Of a stretch of DNA of 64,000 bases, positions 11,701 to 21,911 are shown in pieces. The position numbers and the translations under genes are program-made. How positions within the stretch are numbered: the stretch's first letter is position 1; the number at the start of each line of letters is the position of its first letter. This DNA comes from Owenia fusiformis. Taxonomy: Eukaryota > Annelida > Polychaeta > Sabellida > Oweniidae. The stretch is taken from the NCBI GenBank assembly GCA_903813345.2, contig CAIIXF020000006.1, positions 9,660,989-9,724,988 on the forward strand. Direction: 5' to 3'. The notes beneath the pieces are model-generated. The model was given only the letters and a program-made list of their open reading frames with translations, did no database searches and was not told the origin of the DNA.

Positions 11701-14700
11701 ATTTCTAGTCAGTTTTACACGTCTGGCCTTACTCTATATTGTTGCTTATAATAGATACATCATTCACTATTCTAGATCCTTTAACTTGGAATGATTTCTC
11801 ATATTATATATCTGTTTTGATTTATAAACCTGAAATTGAGAGAGGACGTTTTTGAACAATTGTAAATTCGAGAGGTCCTGGGAATTGTTATGGAACATTT
11901 GACAAGGTGTACGTAAAGTTATGGTCTTTAGGAACCGATGTAACTTATTTTAAACCAGCGTCAATATTCCTGGGGTTCCATTGAATAATCTTTATGACCC
12001 CCCCTACATTCAACTTAAGACTGTATTAATTTTATTCGCCAAAGTAACTTTTATTGACCCATTAGAAAACACACTTTTGTATCTTTGCATGTGTATGTCC
12101 ATGCCTGGGTATTTTAAAAGGTAGATCCCCCGAGCTTTCTTTCTGACCATAATCAAACAGCTGATCACTGATTCTGCACCCAGTACTTGCAGAGTCAAGG
12201 TCAGTACTGAAGCCATTTCATAAGGCTTTAAACCTATTTTATGATGCTGTCTAGACACTATGACCACCCCCTGACTACATAGCTTGAGTTGGTATAGATT
12301 CCATTTAGGGTCTTCTAGCCTGGCACTTGCTTGTATGGGGTTCTAGTCAGTGTTTACCATCTACCCCCCCCCATTTAGTTTTCATATCTGGTCAATATCT
12401 ATGTTAACTATATTCTATATAGTTCTTCGATTATAGACAGATTTTATGCACGAATACTTAATACCTTACCCTTTTGTTTGCTAATTGAGGGGAGTACTAC
12501 GTTCTACTTTTCATGTGAGTAGTATAGAACGGTGATTTCAATCCCACTAGAGATCATACATAACTGAACTGTTGAATTATATTTTGGAAAGAAACACATT
12601 TTGGGCTTTATTGCAAATTGATTTACTGAACTTCCACCTACTTTGTTGTTTTGTGCATTTGTGTACTTGATATACCATTTGACTGTACTAAATTGTGTAA
12701 TGTTCGCATAGATTAGTAATAGAAATAGAGTTGTTTTTATACATTATATAAAAATCCATTTACTTCCACTGTTTTGTTATTTGTGTGTTCAAATGGTGAA
12801 TTAGTAATATTATCCCCTGATGTGTTTGACAGACTCCTGATTTGAAAAAGCCCTACTTTAAGCATTACAAATTTTCCTTCTTTAACTGTGAAAAATGACA
12901 ACTTGAAGCCCATTGTAGTCCTCAAGTGGCTGCAACTTGACTTCCACCTGGTCATACTCACGCCCTAACTTCATACTTATTTGATGCAATTTAACACTGG
13001 GCATATTCAGAATCTTGAGTTTGTTGCCATTTGCTTTTATGAAACATAAAATTTACATTGAACACTGAGATATCTAACTAAGCCTATACTTAGATATTGT
13101 TATCCCGTAACTGTTTTCCCGAAATTGTCCCACTTCATCCCAATTATTTTTATCCCAGAATTTATCCCTAAATTATCCCGTAAATTTTCATCGTAAAATT
13201 TATCCCAATTTTATCCCCTATATATTTATCCCCACTTTATCCCATTTTGTTAGGTACTGTGAACAAAGATGTTGTTCAATTAAATAGGGGATACACTTTT
13301 CAACTTTTACTTGAACTTGTTCCGAAACTAAGTGAATGAAAACATCAAATCAAATTATTGACTCTTAGACTGTATTCTGTTTACGACCCTCAAACCACGC
13401 TACCACACGAGGGTCGCGACAATAGCTACAACATGATGTGTTCCTCAACTATATCAGAGTAATACTGCTATATACTGTAACATTGTTACTGGAAGGAGAT
13501 GGCTAGCTACATTACCATATACTGCAACAATTGCTGAAATTTTAACTGTAAATACTTCGAACCATATTTCACTGTCTTTTGTGTCAATTTGCCAAATAGG
13601 CGGCCATTTATAAAAATGGCAGCCATGGCTGTTAGATGGAATTTGCTATGTCTTGGGATCACTGTTATCGAGTAAAATATAATCATTTCTACATTTCAGA
13701 ATGCAGAATTGGTTGAAAAAATTGGCAGCTTGTCATATGAAACAGTATTGGAAGTTGTTGGCACAGTTAAGGCTAGGCCTACAGAGCAGAAAAATAAGGT
13801 AACTTCAGTCATTGCTCAATTTAATTATGCCATTTTCAAAGATTTTAGTTAAAATGATATTTTGTTGAATGAATGGATGCAGGCCATTTCATTCACTAAA
13901 TAGTTTGAAAATCACATTCTACACTTTTTAGAAAATATTTGACAATTATTTATTACATCAATTATTTTTCTGTTTTGTCACTCTGCACCTTCAGGTAAAT
14001 ATATATTATATTCACCTCTGGATATTCTTTATTCTCAAATATTATATCCAAAACCCAATCCAAAGTTCATAACAATATTAGTCTATTTGTATCCGTATCT
14101 GTATGATGTTTATAGGACTACATGTATTCTACTGAATTTTAAATATTTGAATGTATCAGACACTAGATAATTCACTTTACAAGAATGGGTAAATTAATCA
14201 ATAAACAACAGACACATTGGAAATCTTCCTAACATAATAAACATGTAATACAGTAACTTTCACTCCCAACAATTTACAACCTCTTACATGAAATAAAAAT
14301 GGATACATTGGGTAACGATGTAAACATTTTAGGCAATGGCAACAGGAGATGTTGAAGTAGAGATTGAAGACATGAAGGTCCTCAACTCCTGTAAACAGGG
14401 ACTACCATTTGAAATAAGAGACTTTACAAAGGTACATTTTCATTATGATTTAACACTTATTCATCCATCTATATTCTTATAACAGTTTTAGTGTGTTTAA
14501 TTTTTGTTCGACAACATTTTTAGGACAAGCAAGACTCATATAGTATGTGAGGTGCCATTGTTATATATATGGTGTAGAAAAAGGTTTAAATAGTCAGATT
14601 ATGAAGTACATGCCATTGTTGTATCGCAAGTAATGATTAAGAAATTCATATCTTTCCCCATGTATATTTTCCTCTAAGCATGGGCTCCCTTGAATGCCCA

Positions 14701-17700
14701 TGCTCCAAGTAAAGTAATCTCTAGGATTATTATCATGTACATGTATATGTATATGTTCAGGGTGTGTATAGTCATCAGCACATACAAGGGAAAAGCTGAT
14801 TTTGCCAGTATACTCTATGGCAGACTTTAAGAGTTGATGCATCTTTTTAATTGTAACATTTGATTACAGGTAAATGAGACACTACGGCTGAAGTATCGGT
14901 ACCTAGATCTGAGGCATCAACAAATGCAGAAAAACCTAAGACTTCGCTCTAAATTTATCAATGACATCAGAGGATTCTTATGTAACAAACATGGTAGGTA
15001 AATTAGAAGATGTGTATTCGTTAGACATTCGAGTGTGCTTATTACATGTAAGAATATTAAACTGGTTTTTGTGTAAAGTTAAAGGGGCAACAAGGATTGT
15101 AGAGAGAAAATTGAAAAATGAATGGATAAACTATCAATTTCAGCCTTAAGAAGTGTAAATTCAGTTCAGGGAGACCCACTTATAGATTCACCATGTTTTA
15201 AGAGGAATATCAGCTGAAATAATGTTCATCCAGGGTGTTTCTTTGTAGATGATAAAAACATATGTTAGTCTTGATGAAACATCCAGACTTAAAGAGAGAA
15301 TCAGATATAGCGAGCAGGCTAAACAAAAAATTCTTTCAATTTTAGAATATTTTTGGCTCATGTCTATTTTCTAAAAATCACAAAAGTGCATACATTATTC
15401 CAGGAAAACTAAAGATTTTTACAATAATGTATTATTTTTCTATAAGAATGGTTACCATTCTTATTATTTGGGAGATTTTAAACATTTTCACTCATTTTTG
15501 CACTTTGAATTATTAATAACTTAACCAATTTACAACATTTTGTGAATCTTTTGGGAGATATTGTATTTGATATTGTAAGGAATAGATTGGTAGGTCAATT
15601 ATACATGTTGCTTGTAATTTTGTCGCCCCTTATAGATCAGATTCTGCCTTTAATATATTTTGAAACTGGTCCGTGATCATTGAATTGCCCCTCTGCACTA
15701 ATTGTTGCGCCTTCATGTTAATACATATGCATATCAGGCCCGTAGCCAGGATTTGCCAAGGGGGGTTCAATTTTCAAAAATTTCCAGGGGGGTTTCACAT
15801 TTGACAATTTTGGCCCAAATTAGGCTAAAATCACTAGAAAAGTGCTCAAAATGGTCAAAAACTGCATGATTTTGAAAGAATTTTTGGCCAGGGGGGGGGT
15901 TCGCCTGAACCCTGCAAACCCCCCTGGCTACGGGCCTGCATATTCATCTTATCCATCCAAAGTATCTATTTGTTTGACTTGCCATTTTTAAGTCCTCCAA
16001 GTAAATTGAGAAAATTAACAATTTTGACATCAAAAAGTCAAATTGTTGATACATGTAACATAAAATATGATGTGCTGTAAGTAGCTTTTCAGTTGTTACC
16101 TGTATGAGGATAAGGAATATCCCTTAAAAATTTTGTTTTCATTTTAGGATTCCTCGATGTAGAGACACCCACATTATTTAGAAAAACTCCTGGGGTAAGC
16201 CTTTCAATAAAAAGACATCATTTGGTGGGCTCACATTTTGAGTCCATATATTTTGGATTTCTCCAAAACAAGACAAAGTAGGAGGTGGGACCAATATTTG
16301 TCTTACCTCCATAATGGTGTGAACCCATAAATGGATATGAGTATTGGTTCAGACAATAGGCAAATCCACAGACAAACAAGTGGATGATTCCATAGGCTTA
16401 CCATGTGATCTTAAACCATAAATTTTCTTCATACTGAACAATATACAAATAGTAACTGCCATTGAGGGCAATAGTGTAAATTATTTCCTCGTTTGAATAT
16501 CCTCTGAAATGTACTATTCCCGAAGCCACAGGACTTTGTTAATAATGATAATGAAATGAAAATGAAGTCTCATTTATTTTTCTGTTGAAACTGCATGTTT
16601 AAACATTTATAATTTCCTAAGTAGTTCTAGTGATATGACTTTGAGATTGTTTTGCATTTTACATGTAAGTTAAAATATTCAGAGTACTCTTTATTTTTAT
16701 AGTTTCAATTTCTACATAGATGTCTCTACTTGTATGTTTTAGGGAGCACAGGAGTTTATAGTACCCAGCAGTCAGCACAAAGGTCACTTCTATTCTCTAC
16801 CACAAAGCCCACAGCAGGTAGGGGCTGTCACCTTGAGTACCTGACTATAATGGAAAAGGCACAAGAGGCAACATAAGGAAAAAGAAAATAATACTCAACA
16901 AATAATCTACAAAATGACACTAACTTATGCAAACCTATTCAAAAATCACATTTTAATTTACATTCCGGATGAAACAGTCTAATCCCGTCAATTCATGTCA
17001 ATATTACCAAGACCAGTAATGCATCCAGTCCAAGCTATTGTTTGATTTTATAGATATTCTGAAAACAAATAAAGAAACATACTTTTCAAATACTGAAAAT
17101 AATCCTTAGATGGAATGAGCAAATTATCTGTTTCCAGAATGAGGCAGACCTGTTCATATTTAGTAGTTTATTCATTTTCTTTTAGTTCAAGCAGTTGCTG
17201 ATGGTGGGAGGTATAGATAGATACATGCAGATAGCTAGGTGTTATAGAGATGAGGGGGCTAAGCCAGACAGGCAACCTGAATTTACACAGGTAAACTTTA
17301 TTTTACATGTAAATATATCAGTGAAATTTAATTTGCAAGTTGCCATTCATTCATGACCCCTTCTAAGAAAATTAAAACCCCTGACATATTTGTTAATTTT
17401 CTTCTCAGCATGGACTTTCAAGAGGCTTACTTTTGAAACCCATGTTCTCAGTCATAAGAAGTATTATAGTGAAGTGAAGGTGTGCACTGGTAAACATAAA
17501 CAGGACTGGTAAACATAAACAGGACTGGTAAACATAAACAGGACTGGTAAACATAAACAGGACTGGTAAACATAAACAGGACTGGTAAACATAAACAATC
17601 TCCCTTATCTGTGATTGCAATATGAAAACTGTTTGTGAAAATATTCCTCTCTAATCATGCATTTTATATTGAAAGTTAAACAAAAAGCGATGTATAGAAT

Positions 17701-18544
17701 AAGGTATTATATGTTCTTGCTATGTTGATAATGATTTCATGTATAAATATTATTATTGCCTTGCTCAAATGAAGCTTCATTCTTGAGGCACACAAACTAG
17801 GCAACAATAATGCATGAAAGGTTCTGTCTTATTTTAGCTGGACATAGAGTTATCTTTTACAACCAGGAATGATATACAGACCCTTATAGAGGAGATGTTA
17901 GTTGAGGTTTGGCCTGATGATTTTCCTAAAATCCCCTCACAATTCCCAAGGCTAACATACCAAGAGGCAATGTCTCAGTATGGATCTGATAAACCTGATA
18001 CAAGGTTTAACTGGAAGGTAAATGACTTAAGTTATTTTATTTTTGAGATGGAAAGAAAAAAGTTTGTATTCTAGTTTTTATGTCGACACCAGAAGAACTT
18101 TTTGTGGATTGCGTTTCGACGGTTGTTGTACAGCATTCAGTGTCTGTAACAAATACCAGGTGGTGACATTTTGCATGTTAATGCCTTGTTTTGTATCGTC
18201 AACAATGTCATCAGATAAATAAAAACCATGTATAAATGCATTGTGTAAATATTTAAAGGCAATTTTATTGATGAATGCCCAACACTTCCCAGACAGAACC
18301 ATATTTGAGAAACACTGTCTTTTCAAACTATTAGCAAGAAGTGTAACTCCACCATGAACCACTTTTATAAATTCATTTTAGCTCATACATTGTTTTGACA
18401 TATTGTAGTCTGCATTTCGTTTCATTATTTTTTCAGTTGAAAGATGTAACAAACATAATACAAGAATCGCAAGACTGTGTCATATCAGACGATTTGAAAA
18501 GTGATTCAAACACAGCTTGCTGCTTGGTTATTCCTCAAGGCAAG
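2614..18544 (+). CDS. DARS2: Mitochondrial (bacterial-type) aspartyl-tRNA synthetase, nine exons, 5' and 3' incomplete
   Basis: This enzyme charges tRNA-Asp with aspartate in mitochondria. Nine exons on one strand have consistent GT/AG borders and phases: 2614-2786, 13700-13798, 14333-14431, 14870-14993, 16148-16194, 16743-16817, 17186-17290, 17838-18017 and 18437-18544. In order they encode the OB-fold anticodon-binding domain ([11 protein letters not shown]), the hinge, class II motif 1 ([10 protein letters not shown]), the bacterial-type QSPQ segment, motif 2 ([19 protein letters not shown]), the [10 protein letters not shown] segment, and the start of the bacterial-type insertion domain. 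Together they give about 303 residues; bacterial-type enzymes are about 590-650. The rest of the insertion domain and motif 3 are not seen. The large second intron holds a 10.1-kb LTR element in the same orientation. The first exon was not identified. The DARS2 assignment rests on the bacterial-type motifs. Confidence 0.93.
3292..6213 (+). repeat. 5' LTR (2922 bp)
   Basis: Direct partner of 10499-13421, offset about 7207. It runs from TGTGACGATCC to GGGTCGCGACA, with short inverted ends TGT...ACA. It holds no credible gene; the three short open frames (73, 76 and 85 residues) resemble nothing known. At 2.9 kb it is far longer than typical animal LTRs of a few hundred bases. A TTATCCC-rich block lies near its 3' end. 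Confidence 0.96.
5891..6036. repeat. TTATCCC-motif cluster in the LTR
   Basis: About ten occurrences of (T)TTATCCC or close variants at irregular spacing (TTATCCCG, TTATCCCA, TTATCCCC) in 146 bp. The cluster repeats at 13099-13244 in the other LTR. It is irregular, so not a simple satellite; it could be a protein-binding array or a slippage relic. Confidence 0.7.
6221..6237 (+). promoter_or_regulatory. Putative primer binding site
   Basis: TGGCCTAGCGGTGGGAT starts 7 nt after the 5' LTR. Its AGCGGTGGGAT core is what would pair with a tRNA-Leu 3' end (ATCCCACCGCT...); the first bases pair less well. This would be the minus-strand primer site for reverse transcription. The tRNA identity is inferred. 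Confidence 0.55.
6356..8683 (+). CDS. Gag polyprotein of the gag-only LTR element (775 aa)
   Basis: An intact 775-residue frame starting at the first ATG of the internal region, 142 nt after the 5' LTR. Residues 1 to about 490 are a long hydrophilic N-terminal region with no recognised domain. About residues 500-660 form a retrotransposon Gag (capsid) domain ([25 protein letters not shown]-like [44 protein letters not shown]), similar to metazoan Ty3/gypsy Gag. The C-terminus has two CX2CX4HX4C knuckles ([14 protein letters not shown] and [14 protein letters not shown]) for RNA binding. The frame stops soon after, with no Gag-Pol fusion. It would assemble particles and package element RNA. 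Its length and lack of stops suggest recent selection or very recent copying. Confidence 0.93.
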   Translation: MSEKSEMKTLPCQKSLSGAFGSITPGYLDDSEVVLGHQHLNKDLKLAQDDTLPIGSPAVSKILVKRISPFRPLLPSIKITDIPRFRPKTPDFSHSRNLTLKSPLNVKHERKNDYTKPNYDLLGDSSKVGVVKDVQVNYLVPPLAPMPLTPHEGDMLQGAYGGELSEQTLQNPLMIPSDRIPPSMYYDPNCMKCLPKETPSADQQYDLKMAFEASNAPLVAKEITQLSEPNKLKHAEFLTDQTVPNSGIKSKSYECMHHRQALKRPNARVLCESSESPPCKILVVDKSDMFSLSDKSSQSTEFSANCRQPYCLPKSVDPTYDSHLETRSWLDAQIPGYNRCDFSSHNMSAQIDSNGYTPCQQFSFKQRVNEDYARSSQAESLLPSLEYETPVDFSDPDYVENSMKRPSYHTKSRQRPAYYMNNSEEYESAIENCFPPLGSTVMSRSKVNPSSPGLYRQIDEPTDLFISSPNTSDQESCTGVENQRRGNSFSRREMKAPLFNGKCSLSAFLIQFRLVSNINCWTDEESAIYMVRSLEGEAVNVLDDLDDEDLPTLASIINVLKINYEPPEQSNHARADLKHKFRGNDEPLEKLAHDIRKLSRQAFGKSGMSRKTIDDLAKQAFIDALNNEELESKLSFSDPKSLNEALTMALQYEAFFKGRKKRLESFQDPAICATPTPVQVNSSTSLSLSESDVIEIVEQKIEALARNLTQTITKENPVSKLKRKYCKICDSGSHSVFDCRQRHPNSKVPGATVCFKCGQDTHCVNACPSLKGRLS
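8684..10484 (+). other. Non-coding internal segment of the gag-only element
   Basis: 1.8 kb where pol would be expected. No frame above 72 residues and no RT, RNase H, protease or integrase motif was seen. It has a palindromic segment near 9270-9292 (ATGGACA, then AGAGCTC, then TGTCCAT) beside a GACCCCCTGGGGGTGAG hairpin near 9250, and a repeated CTTATGTGAATGTA at about 8694 and 8876. These could be RNA packaging structures; that is inference. Confidence 0.7.
10485..10498 (+). promoter_or_regulatory. Polypurine tract
   Basis: AAAAGGGGGAGCAG directly before the 3' LTR, the expected place for the plus-strand primer in reverse transcription. Confidence 0.85.
10499..13421 (+). repeat. 3' LTR (2923 bp)
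   Basis: Near-identical copy of 3292-6213. The only difference I found is the C run at 11585-11595 (11 C) against 4378-4387 (10 C). It is followed by ATAG, the target duplication. Confidence 0.96.
13700..13798 (+). CDS. DARS2: DARS2 exon, hinge region
   Basis: 99 nt (33 codons), phase 0 to 0, after ACATTTCAG and before GTAACT. It encodes [20 protein letters not shown] and then [13 protein letters not shown], the usual 'G.V..RP....N' end of the OB domain. Confidence 0.92.
14333..14431 (+). CDS. DARS2: DARS2 exon, end of anticodon domain and start of linker
   Basis: 99 nt, phase 0 to 0, acceptor TTTTAG, donor GTACAT. It encodes [18 protein letters not shown] and [10 protein letters not shown], matching the conserved 'TGeIEV....iLN....lPF.I' of AspRS. 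Confidence 0.93.
14870..14993 (+). CDS. DARS2: DARS2 exon, start of catalytic core
   Basis: 124 nt, phase 0 in and phase 1 out, acceptor TTACAG, donor GTAGGT. It encodes [20 protein letters not shown], the conserved '[11 protein letters not shown]' helix before motif 1. Confidence 0.94.
15735..15938. mobile_element. MITE with GTAGCCAGG termini in a DARS2 intron
   Basis: A 204-bp element with 16-bp perfect terminal inverted repeats CAGGCCCGTAGCCAGG / CCTGGCTACGGGCCTG, flanked by the 5-bp direct repeat CATAT (15730-15734 and 15939-15943). Inside are G-runs and no coding. Such 'cccgtagccagg' termini are common in marine invertebrate genomes. Confidence 0.88.
16148..16194 (+). CDS. DARS2: DARS2 micro-exon, class II motif 1
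   Basis: 47 nt, phase 1 in and 0 out, acceptor ATTTTAG, donor GTAAGC. With the split glycine codon it encodes [16 protein letters not shown], motif 1 of class II synthetases (dimer interface). Confidence 0.93.
16743..16817 (+). CDS. DARS2: DARS2 exon, GAQEF to QSPQ segment
   Basis: 75 nt, phase 0 to 0, acceptor TTTTAG, donor GTAGGG. It encodes [20 protein letters not shown] then QSPQQ, an active-site loop typical of bacterial/mitochondrial AspRS. Confidence 0.93.
17186..17290 (+). CDS. DARS2: DARS2 exon, class II motif 2
   Basis: 105 nt, phase 0 to 0, acceptor TTTTAG, donor GTAAAC. It encodes [20 protein letters not shown] and [15 protein letters not shown]. The RDE...RQPEFTQ motif binds ATP, aspartate and the tRNA acceptor end. 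The usual RDED is RDEG here. Confidence 0.94.
17486..17597. repeat. 19-bp minisatellite, six units
   Basis: ACTGGTAAACATAAACAGG repeated head to tail six times (last copy partial) with almost no divergence, within a DARS2 intron. The open frame across it on the minus strand is only the repeat. Confidence 0.95.
17838..18017 (+). CDS. DARS2: DARS2 exon, catalytic core after motif 2
   Basis: 180 nt, phase 0 to 0, acceptor ATTTTAG, donor GTAAAT. It encodes [40 protein letters not shown] and RFNWK. The YGSDKPD(T/L)RF signature is diagnostic of bacterial-type AspRS. Confidence 0.95.
18081..18190 (+). mobile_element. Short fragment of the TGTCACCACC element family
   Basis: Begins TTTTTATGTCGACACC and ends GGTGGTGACATTTTGCATG then TTAATGCCTTGTT, the same termini as the 1.2-kb copy at 22651-23843 but with nearly all of the body missing. 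It lies in the last visible DARS2 intron. Confidence 0.75.
18437..18544 (+). CDS. DARS2: DARS2 exon, insertion (GAD-like) domain start; last exon found
   Basis: 108 nt, phase 0 to 0, acceptor TTTTCAG, donor GTAGGA. It encodes [20 protein letters not shown] and then [12 protein letters not shown], equivalent to the 'DVF...' start of the bacterial-type insertion domain. No later exon with GLDRL (motif 3) was found up to the next gene. Confidence 0.85.
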
Positions 18545-19145
18545 GTAGGATACACTGTACTTTACTTTATACCAATTTATAGTGCAATGGCAGGGTACTG
18601 AATATTTCCCCTCATATAACCTACAGAACATTAAGTTTGCCATTTGAAATCACTGGAGAATATTTTCCCTCTTAGCACTCACAGCAGCCAGGCTACTTTC
18701 CCATATGCCACTCACAGAACATCCTAGCTGCCATTTAAAGTCAATGTAGGGTATATTTCCTTATATAGTGTAAGTGCAGTTCTATATGACCTCTTTTCTG
18801 CACATCTGCAGTGAATCCTAAGATAAAAAGAGGAAGTCTGCTTTTTCAATTTTCAATTTCACACTTGATTTTAATAACAAACAAAGATAAATGTGGAGAT
18901 TTCCATATATTTTAACAAAATACATGTCACATGACGTTATCTAACTCTAAATGGAGGATCTGATAGCTCAGAAAATGTAATTAAAGTCTGTGATCTCCTC
19001 TTCAGTGTTTGTTCTCCCTTTAAGTCAAAGGTCATATTTTCAGTGATTTTGTCAATATTTCACATTTAATTCTTTTGTTTTGACACTTTCTTTTTATATG
19101 ACTGTTTAAGAAAGTGCTGACCTCTTTTTCATTTTAAGATTTTCT

Positions 19146-19464
19146 TTATCTTACAAAAGCGACATTAGTTACAACAATTATAGACCACATCCGTTCTCCT
19201 TGGTCGTTGTATTCGTCATCCTCATAAAGACCACTCTGAATGCACTTCTGCAGATCTTTTACTGATGAAGCCATAATCCGTGATATTGTGTCTTTTATGG
19301 CACTTAGTCCAGTAGAAATAGATGATGTTATAGCCCAAGAAAGAGATTCTAATCCCATGTCCTTCGACTTTTTGGGCTTCTCGGAAGACCAACTCATCAG
19401 GTTGGTCCAACAGACTATCATCGAGGGATTTATCCCTTCTACAGTATACCTCCGTTTTCGACAT
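19146..19464 (-). pseudogene. Unidentified decayed coding fragment
   Basis: Minus-strand frames of 91 and 80 residues overlap in different phases, and a 78-residue frame lies on the plus strand, so stops are unusually rare for this AT-rich region. The 91-residue frame has SSEKPKKSKDMGLESLSWAI and an acidic end LYEDDEYNDQGE, protein-like in composition. It could be an old transposon ORF1 with a frameshift. I recognise no family. Confidence 0.3.
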
Positions 19465-21597
19465 GGTTTTCTCTAATTATAAAGAAACATGGCCAATACA
19501 AGTACACATGTCAAAAGCTATTGAGCATGAACGAGAGATATTTATGCATGAACACGTTCATAACGGTCTCGCAGTAAATTAACCTTGAACAATGAGGTTC
19601 ACTTGGCAAAGGTCTTATTCAGGAATTCTATATCACAAACACCAAATTCATTCAGCATTCAAATTCCGGAAAGAATATAAAATTACTGATACCGTTTCAA
19701 GTATATCACAGCCATATGTCACCAGAAACTGGTGTTATGAGGATTTCGAAGGGGGAAATGTGAAATCAATCTGTTTAGATTTCTCAAACTTCCAGCTCTT
19801 GCACTTAAAGATTAAATCTAATATGTCACGAAATTTGAATTCCCTTCAATTTCGTGATAGTTCAGATGAAGCTGTTGCTTGCAGAATTTATCGCGGAATT
19901 CAGGATTTCATGCAGAATTTGGCGCAGAATTCGACCTTTTCATGAAGGGCTATCAAATTGTCGATACCAAGTGTATACGTTTTATAAGTGTTCAAACATT
20001 CGTTCAAGTTTATAAACACATTTACTGTCTATCAGTAAGTAAGGAATTCTGCATAAAATATACCAAACTTATTTGGTGTTCGAATTTAGGAAAGAATATC
20101 TAATTATTGATACTGTTTCCAGTGCGTAATACTGAAACTTTAATCACAGTTGCAATATGTGGGACAAGCTATAGTATGTAACAAAGTGTAAAATCTAATG
20201 CAAAGTAAATGTTACACTCTTGACCAGTAAATACATTAAAATGAACCTCTGTAAGTGGAACACCTCCAATTTGGAATGCCTTTTGAGCTACCAGAAACAT
20301 TCCACTTACACCAATGTTTTACTATGTCTTTGTTTTAGTCTATGTAGATTTAGATATGAATGTGAAATACAAAATATATATTAAATGTGAAATTTGAAAC
20401 CCCAAGAAGGAGTTTGTAATTTTCTGATGGCTAGACTCTCATTAAATTCTTGTTCATATTGGGAATCATTGGTGTGCAGGTAAGTGCTGTATAAGCAGCT
20501 AGAGATACATGCAGGATTGGTGGCAAAATGATACTGTCAAATTTTATGACATATTCCTAAAAGAACTCTTTTTATTTGTTAACATTTTCAAAAATTGCTT
20601 TTCATAAAGATAAGTTACAATTTTTAGTTCATATGCATTTTGTGAGCCTTTAAAAAGAATATGCTCAGAAAAATCTCTTCATATAACTCTTTTATTGACA
20701 TATTTCTCGCATTTCTGTAATGTGAATTCTGTCTCTATTGAAATTCTTGATACTTTGAAATAGATCTTTTATTTCAAGTCATAGTACATTGCTTGTTCAA
20801 TGAAACTCTCTGTATCCCGTCTCAAAATATGAATAAATATAAGGCAACTTTGGATCAAAATGTTTCTGTAGCCTTAAATGTTTTGAACAAGGAAGTTAAA
20901 ACTTTCAAAATGATTGATATAGCAAACAAATATTGCCCTTCACTAGGCATTCCAAAATCAAAACAACTATAACCTTCAAGTGGTATGTGCTCACCGTTTC
21001 TATTGGTCTTATTTTTTATGTTAAATTGATCTGACTTTATTGAAAATCTTGCTGCTTTGAAATAATCATTATTGTTTGATTCAAAATGCATGTTTGTCAA
21101 ATGAAAATGAAATGTAATAGCTAGAATTTTAAAACGTATCAGGCAACCTAACAAAATGTTCATATAAGCCTGAAGTATTTTTGAAGATTTAAACAAGGAA
21201 CTTTGAATATGACAGAGCAAGCATCAATTCATAAAGCCTTCAACTACTAACACTTTTATTGAAAACATTCAATTCAATCTTTTCAAATTGCCTAAACAAT
21301 ATTCTTTTATTTCTTATAAAATCAAGCAGTACAGGGTGGTACAGTTAAATGATTAGCGCTCCAAGTATTTGAATCAGCATTAAATCATTCTTAATGTTGA
21401 ATTTTCCGAGACTTCAGCTATTTTTTCTCAGTAACTTCAAGCAATAATTTTGATTCTCTCACGCTAGGCCCACTTTTGATCTCATTACATAAAACTCTTT
21501 ATCCCATACTTGGACGTGTTACAGGTACATAAAGCCAGTTTGTAAAAACTTATATTTTCATCAGCGGGCAGATATAGCTTTACGTCCCGCTCCGAGT

Positions 21598-21620
21598 GGG
21601 CAGATATAGTATATCTGCCC
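21598..21620. repeat. 23-nt perfect palindrome
   Basis: GGGCAGATATA-G-TATATCTGCCC, an 11-bp stem with a 1-nt centre. A further GCGGGCAGATATAG copy lies 30 bp upstream, so this is part of a small inverted-repeat cluster (about 21563-21624). Confidence 0.85.
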
Positions 21621-21911
21621 GCTACGTCATAATCGCCGCTCGTATATTTGTTCATAATTTGTAACGTTCGCGTAATGACTGTAAATGACAATGGCGAAAA
21701 CACAGATAATCGGGATCTGTTTGATGGCTTAAAAAGGGAAGGAGCATCCACGTAATCAATCAAAAATTCGAGAAAATAAATGTGGGAATATTTGAGAGAA
21801 CAGGAAAATAAACCCACGGCCAAGAAAACAAAACTGGACATGAATATTCTAAAATATTTCCACGATTGAAAAATGTGAACCAGATGACCAAGATTGGTAT
21901 GGGATAAACAT

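Larger units (their letters stand above)
3292..13421 (+). mobile_element. Non-autonomous LTR retrotransposon, gag only, giant LTRs
   Basis: A 10.13-kb insertion in a DARS2 intron. Two direct LTRs (3292-6213 and 10499-13421) both begin TGTGACGA and end TCGCGACA, and ATAG flanks the element at 3288-3291 and 13422-13425 as a 4-bp target duplication. Just inside the 5' LTR is a tRNA-complementary primer site, and just before the 3' LTR is a polypurine tract. The 4.28-kb interior has one long frame, a Ty3/gypsy-like Gag with two zinc knuckles, and no protease, reverse transcriptase, RNase H or integrase. It must be moved by proteins from another element. The LTRs differ visibly only in a C run (10 versus 11), so insertion was very recent. 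Confidence 0.96.

Noticed and set aside
17486-17597. Regular 19-bp repeats as a possible CRISPR array
   Set aside because: Units are head to tail with no spacers, in an intron of an animal gene; it is a minisatellite.
20855-21220. 121-residue minus-strand frame as a gene
   Set aside because: AT-rich composition, no domain, no splice or promoter context; consistent with chance.
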